The position numbers and the translations under genes were made by a program. DNA of 64,000 nt, taken from Sindora glabra (taxonomy: Eukaryota; Streptophyta; Magnoliopsida; Fabales; Fabaceae). Where the stretch lies: assembly GCA_020226215.1 (NCBI GenBank), contig CM035236.1:9119001-9183000 (forward strand), written 5' to 3'. Shown piece after piece: positions 59,816-64,000 of this stretch. The notes beneath the pieces are model-generated. The model was not told the DNA's origin. It was given only the letters and a program-made list of their open reading frames with translations, and ran no database searches. Positions within the stretch are counted from its first letter, which is position 1; each line of letters opens with the position of its first letter.

Positions 59816-62383
59816 ACCTCCTTAAATACCCCCACCCCGTCCCACTCCATCACCTCAGAAACCCTCCTCCGTTGCTCTGCTGTTCTTCTCTTCTTCCTTC
59901 GCAGCCACTATCTGTAATTTCTCTCATTCTTAGTAAATTTTTCATTCAACAATCATCAACCGTTCTTTTCTATGTGCATTTTATTCAGAGGCATTTTCTT
60001 CCTTAGAGCAGACCTAATCTTCTTCCAACTTTTTTTGGTTAGTATTTTTATAATTTTTATATTTATATTATAATTTTTTAAATTAATTATTATGATTTAT
60101 GATATGAAATGATGATCTAGGATTTAGAAAAAATTTATACAAATTTATATAATCTGTGATAATTTATAATTTTTAGTGGTTAATATTTTGATAATTTTTA
60201 TATTTATATTATAATATTTATTTTATGTTGATTATTATAATTTATGATGTGAAATGATGATCTAGGATTTAGAAAAGATTTGTACAAATTTATGTGATAT
60301 GTGATAGTTTATAATTTTTACTAGTTAGTATTTTTAAAATTTTTGTATGTATATTATGCATTTTACGTCGATTATTTTGATTTATGATCGAAAATAATAA
60401 TCTAGGATTTAGAAAAAATTTATATAAATTTATGTGATCTGTGATAATTTATATTTTTTACTGAGTAGTATTTGTATATTTTTTATATTTATATTATAAT
60501 TTTTATTTTATGTTCATTATTATGATTTATAATGTGAAATGATGATCTAGGATTTAGGAAAAATTGAAGCTTTAACATATTTTATTTTTTAGAAAAATAA
60601 ACATGTTGTTAACAATATTTTATTACAATCATTAATTATTTTTTTTAAGTTATTACAATATTTTAAGTAAATTGAAGATTTAATATACATTTTATTAACA
60701 AAAATAATTAATTTCATATTATATTTTACAGAAAAAAGTTAGTGATTAAATTAAATATTATTTATATAAATTTTTTTAAATTATTGTTGATGATAATTTT
60801 TAAATAATATATTTTAAATTTAAAATACATCAAATAAGAGTTCTCAGAGGGTTTACAATTCGTACATAATTTATTCTTCATTTCATGAACGTTACTAAAT
60901 TTTTTATTCTTTATTTCTTCAATCATTCTATTAAAAGTTGAAATGGAATATATTGAATAATATTAATATAATATAATTTCATATGTTTGGCATAAAATTT
61001 TTTTTAATGATCAAATATCTTTGTTTAAAAAATTCATGTTATGAAAAACGCTAATTGAAATAACTAAGAATAAGAATTAATTATCTTTTAAAATTTATTA
61101 ATGTTTTCTTGATATAAAAGTTCAAACACTATATTTTAAATTGAATATACATAAATAAAATTTTATGTATATTATTATTTTTATTCGTTTAATATATTAT
61201 TTTACAAAATATATTTAATATAGCATGATTTTTGCATAATTTTTTTTATACAATAATATCTAATAACTTTTACTTAGAAATTAAAGTTATTAAATTATCT
61301 GACATATTTTTCTTTCATGCAGAGGTTTTTTTCTGTTTGCTTCTCCGGATACTTACCGGTTAGTATTTTTATAAATTTTATGCTTATATTATAATTTTTA
61401 TTAGTCATGATGAAAATATTTTTTATATTAGTAGAGGAATTTGTTTAGAATGTTATGATATAAATAATTAAATTTTTTTTATTTTATATTAATTGTTATG
61501 ATTTATGATGTGGAATTATGATTCAAGATGTGAAGTTATGATTTATAAAAATTTTGTAGGAATTTATATGTACTGTGATAGGTTGTGTTATTAAAAGAAC
61601 AACAAACCAGATAAAGAAAGGTGTCCTAATATAGGTCTTAGGACTTAGGTAAAAGTTATATTTGAAGGATTTTTTCATGTAAAATCTTAATATAGTATAA
61701 GGGAAGTATTAAAAAAAAATTCAAGGATATGTGAATGTAACCAAGAACCTTAAAAAAATAGGATATTGTTATTAATAATTTGAACTCTTTTATGTTTAAA
61801 TAGTAGATATAATAAATGCAAGAAAAATAAACGTACTTGAAAAAATTGCGTGCTACATAGGTTTATCCAGGAAGCATTAAAATATTTATGGAGATATTGC
61901 AAAATAAGTATTAGACGAAGACAGTGAATGTAAAAAAGAATTCATGGTTGTATTACATTAAAAAATTCAAATAATAATATCTACATAATTTTGATTGCTA
62001 TTTGGTAGTAGGTGTGAACGGAGAAAACAACTGCAAATATAAAAAATATAGCGTATTAAAAACGTTAACTTAGTTAATTAGTATAATTTGAACAAAATAA
62101 CTAAGATAAGTGATAATTGAGAGAGCTAAACTAAACCATAAATAAGATTATATAGCCAAATATTATATTAGTTTAGGGAAAGAAATAACATTTGCTTAGC
62201 CGAAAAATAATCCTATTATTACGTAGTATTGATTGAATACCTTGCAAAATAGTAATACATTCCGTTCATTTTTAATTATAGTAGTAAATATTAGTGCACT
62301 CGTTTATGAGAACAAAATTTGTATATGAGACTATCTATCAGCTGTGGGGGTGCAGTGAGTATTTTGCAGCTGAAAGTAAGAAG
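59816..62383 (+). other. Leader of the MULE with 5' UTR introns
   Basis: Predicted leader exon from about 59850 to 60036, then a donor-like TTTG|GTTAGTA. A small exon at about 61322-61354 follows 'tttctttcatgcag' and ends again at CCG|GTTAGTA. The next acceptor is 'tattttgcag' at 62369, just before the start codon at 62384. The intron DNA is AT-rich. This splicing is a prediction from signals only. Confidence 0.4.
60037..60568 (+). repeat. Tandem repeat of about 143 bp, four copies, in the MULE leader intron
   Basis: Copies begin at about 60037, 60178, 60323 and 60464, each starting 'g-ttagtatttt' and containing 'tgatgatctaggatttagaa' then 'tgtgatctgtgataattta'. The fourth copy is cut short. 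A worn, split fifth copy lies at 61355-61580, again beginning at a 'ggttagtattttt' donor-like sequence. Confidence 0.85.
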
Positions 62384-64000
62384 ATGAAGAAAAGTTTGAT
62401 TGCTTTTATATATTCAAATGGTACAATTATTGAGGGATCAATGGGGGTAATGTACGATGGACCTTCTCCAAAGGCATTAAAGTTAAGAGGATGCAGCACT
62501 ATGGATGTTTTGCGGGAGAGAATTCATACCCGACTGAAGCTTCACGGAGATCAAGCTGTGGGGAAAATTGTTTATAGGTTTCCATAGTATCAAACAGAGG
62601 CTCAATACATGGCATACGAATTAGACGACGATGAAGACTTGGCATGTGCCATAGCAAGCTACGAACAGCATCCGACGATGACAGCAATAGAGTTATACGC
62701 AGAGGTGATCACATCTGAACTGCACGCAGCCAATCTGGGTTCACAAGAAAGAGTTCCAACAACTAGATCACCTATGGTTCCAACGGTTAATGTCAGCACT
62801 AGTTGTTCGATGGTGCGGGAAGGGCTTCCGTATACAGGTGGAATTGAGTTCCACATTTCTGATAGTTATACTCCTGCATTGGACTCATCAGTTGCCGGTG
62901 TTTTCCCACGAAATATATCACATGCCATGATGGGTTCAACAAGCGCCTTACCGGTCGTAGAGGAAGAATCCGCTGGTCCTATATTGGTGGATGCTCACCT
63001 TGAGTCTGGTATTGAGGATGATGAGGTGTCTTGCAGTAGCGATGATGATCGTGGCACTGATGACGAGGAACGCACCATTGCATATGGAGACAATGTTGCA
63101 GCGCGGCAGGTGAGGAGTGACAATGCTGTACAAACATCATGTGGTGTCCCTCAAGCTGCTGTCTTATCTCACATTGATTGGGATGCCATACAGAATCTTA
63201 ATGAATTTCTAAAAATAATGAAACCAAACTAGGATTACGACATGGAGGACTTACAGGTTGGGCAAGAGTTCGATTACAAGGAGGCTTTAATTGCTGCAAC
63301 CAAGCATTACCACATCAGAAGGCACCACAGTTATTATGTGGAGGAGTCGGACATCAGAAGATTAAGCGTGAAGTGTGATAATTACGGGGACCAATGCAAT
63401 TTTCACCTCAGAGCGACCAAGCTGAAGAATTGTAACAATTGGACAATAACTAGATTCTCAGGGCCTCACACGTGTGTCAATGCCAGTCTGACACAGGATC
63501 ACAAGTCTCTAGACTCCGAGTATATCAGTTCCTTGATACTCGAGATGATTAAAGTTAAGCAAGATGTTCCAATCTCGCTTATACAAGAGAGGGTGGAAGG
63601 CATGTACGGGTATAAGATTTCGTACAGAAAAGCATGGAAGGCGAAACAAAAGGCAATTGTCAAGGTGTACGATGATTGGGATAAATCGTACGAAGTGCTT
63701 CCTAAATGGTTGGACATTTTAGGCTACTGTGACCAGGCGCTGTTCAAGTTGGAGTCACACGAATTCGTCACAGCTGACAACCGTGTCGATCCGCAGAAAC
63801 ATGTTTTCAACCGTGTTTTATGGGCTTTCAAGCCATGCATTGCTGCATTTCCCTACTGTAAGAAATTCATTTAGATTGATGGAACGCATCTGTATGGTAA
63901 GTTTAGGGGCGTGCTACTAATTGCTGCGACCCAGGACGGTAACAAATGCCTCGTTCCTCTTGCCTTTGCCATTGTTGACAGGGAGAACTATGAAAACTGG
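62384..64000 (+). pseudogene. Mutator-like (MULE) transposase with three TAG stops, cut by the window end
   Basis: One frame from the ATG at 62384 stays open to the window end except for TAG at 62585, 63230 and 63872. Domains in order: an N-terminal PB1-like part (SLIAFIYSNGTIIEG, about 62390-62580); an acidic linker (62610-63230); the MuDR-type DNA-binding domain (VGQEFDYKEALIAATKHYHI, then Cys residues in VKCDNYGDQCNFHLRA and PHTC, about 63255-63480); and the start of the DDE domain (IDGTHLYGKFRG, ending at DRENYENW). The Asp in IDGTH is the expected first catalytic residue. No frameshift is visible, so this copy is recent. All three stops stand where Gln (CAG) would be natural. Host FAR1-type genes have a similar domain but not this N-terminus. 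Confidence 0.88.

Noticed and set aside
59533..60006. 157- and 106-codon frames over the palindrome array
   Set aside because: Their translations follow the GGCGCC palindromes and CT-rich leader in two frames at once; this is non-coding repeat DNA.
1..64000. tRNA, rRNA, CRISPR, organelle or viral insertions
   Set aside because: No tRNA A/B box pair, rRNA block, regularly spaced direct repeats, chloroplast/mitochondrial genes, or viral coat/replicase motifs were recognised by eye. A covariance-model scan would be decisive for RNA genes.

Overview
This is a nuclear segment from a flowering plant, very probably a eudicot. Evidence: AT-rich sequence, spliced genes with short exons and GT-AG introns, plant-only families (long remorin, OBL-type lipase), and plant DNA transposons (CACTA, hAT, MULE). 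No rRNA, tRNA, CRISPR or bacterial operon was seen. I cannot name the species.

Four host genes are supported. (1) 6533-10520 (+): a five-exon class 3 lipase of the OBL/TLL1 type, 471 aa, with an intact catalytic triad. (2) 31946-36412 (+): a twelve-exon gene for a three-RRM RNA-binding protein closely resembling Arabidopsis At4g36960. As read it ends early, because one surplus base near 36404 shifts the frame; the old C-terminal codons, including a further exon, are still present to 36705. (3) 37702-39816 (-): a four-exon remorin, 398 aa, with a complete C-terminal remorin domain; it converges on gene 2. (4) 55969-57174 (-): an intronless 401-aa gene of the plant At3g50340/At5g67020 type, whose middle part looks like the SMI1/KNR4 (SUKH) fold.

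Most of the rest is transposon sequence. 11738-21203 is a complete-length but decayed CACTA element with a TTC target duplication; its broken TNP2 transposase is on the minus strand. 22535-23721 is a 1.19-kb non-autonomous hAT element with an 8-bp target duplication, sitting in an older CACTA-like relic. A relative of it lies at about 40753-41944 in the opposite orientation. 27152-30090 is a large foldback with arms of about 0.54 kb. 34410-35700, inside an RRM-gene intron, is an element with long inverted ends. 47028 to about 52700 holds a second CACTA-like relic with a DUF4216 remnant on the plus strand. 59630-64000 is the 5' part of a Mutator-like element (MULE): a GC-rich array of small palindromes, a tandem repeat of about 143 bp in the leader intron, and a transposase frame open except for three TAG codons. 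The window ends inside its DDE domain. A small MITE-like family recurs at least six times, including copies in three introns of the lipase gene.

The host genes do not form a pathway. I see no gene cluster that would count as a new multi-gene system. The items most worth a second look are the frameshifted RRM gene, the SUKH-like plant protein, the TAG-interrupted MULE with its palindrome array, and the foldback that could give double-stranded RNA.
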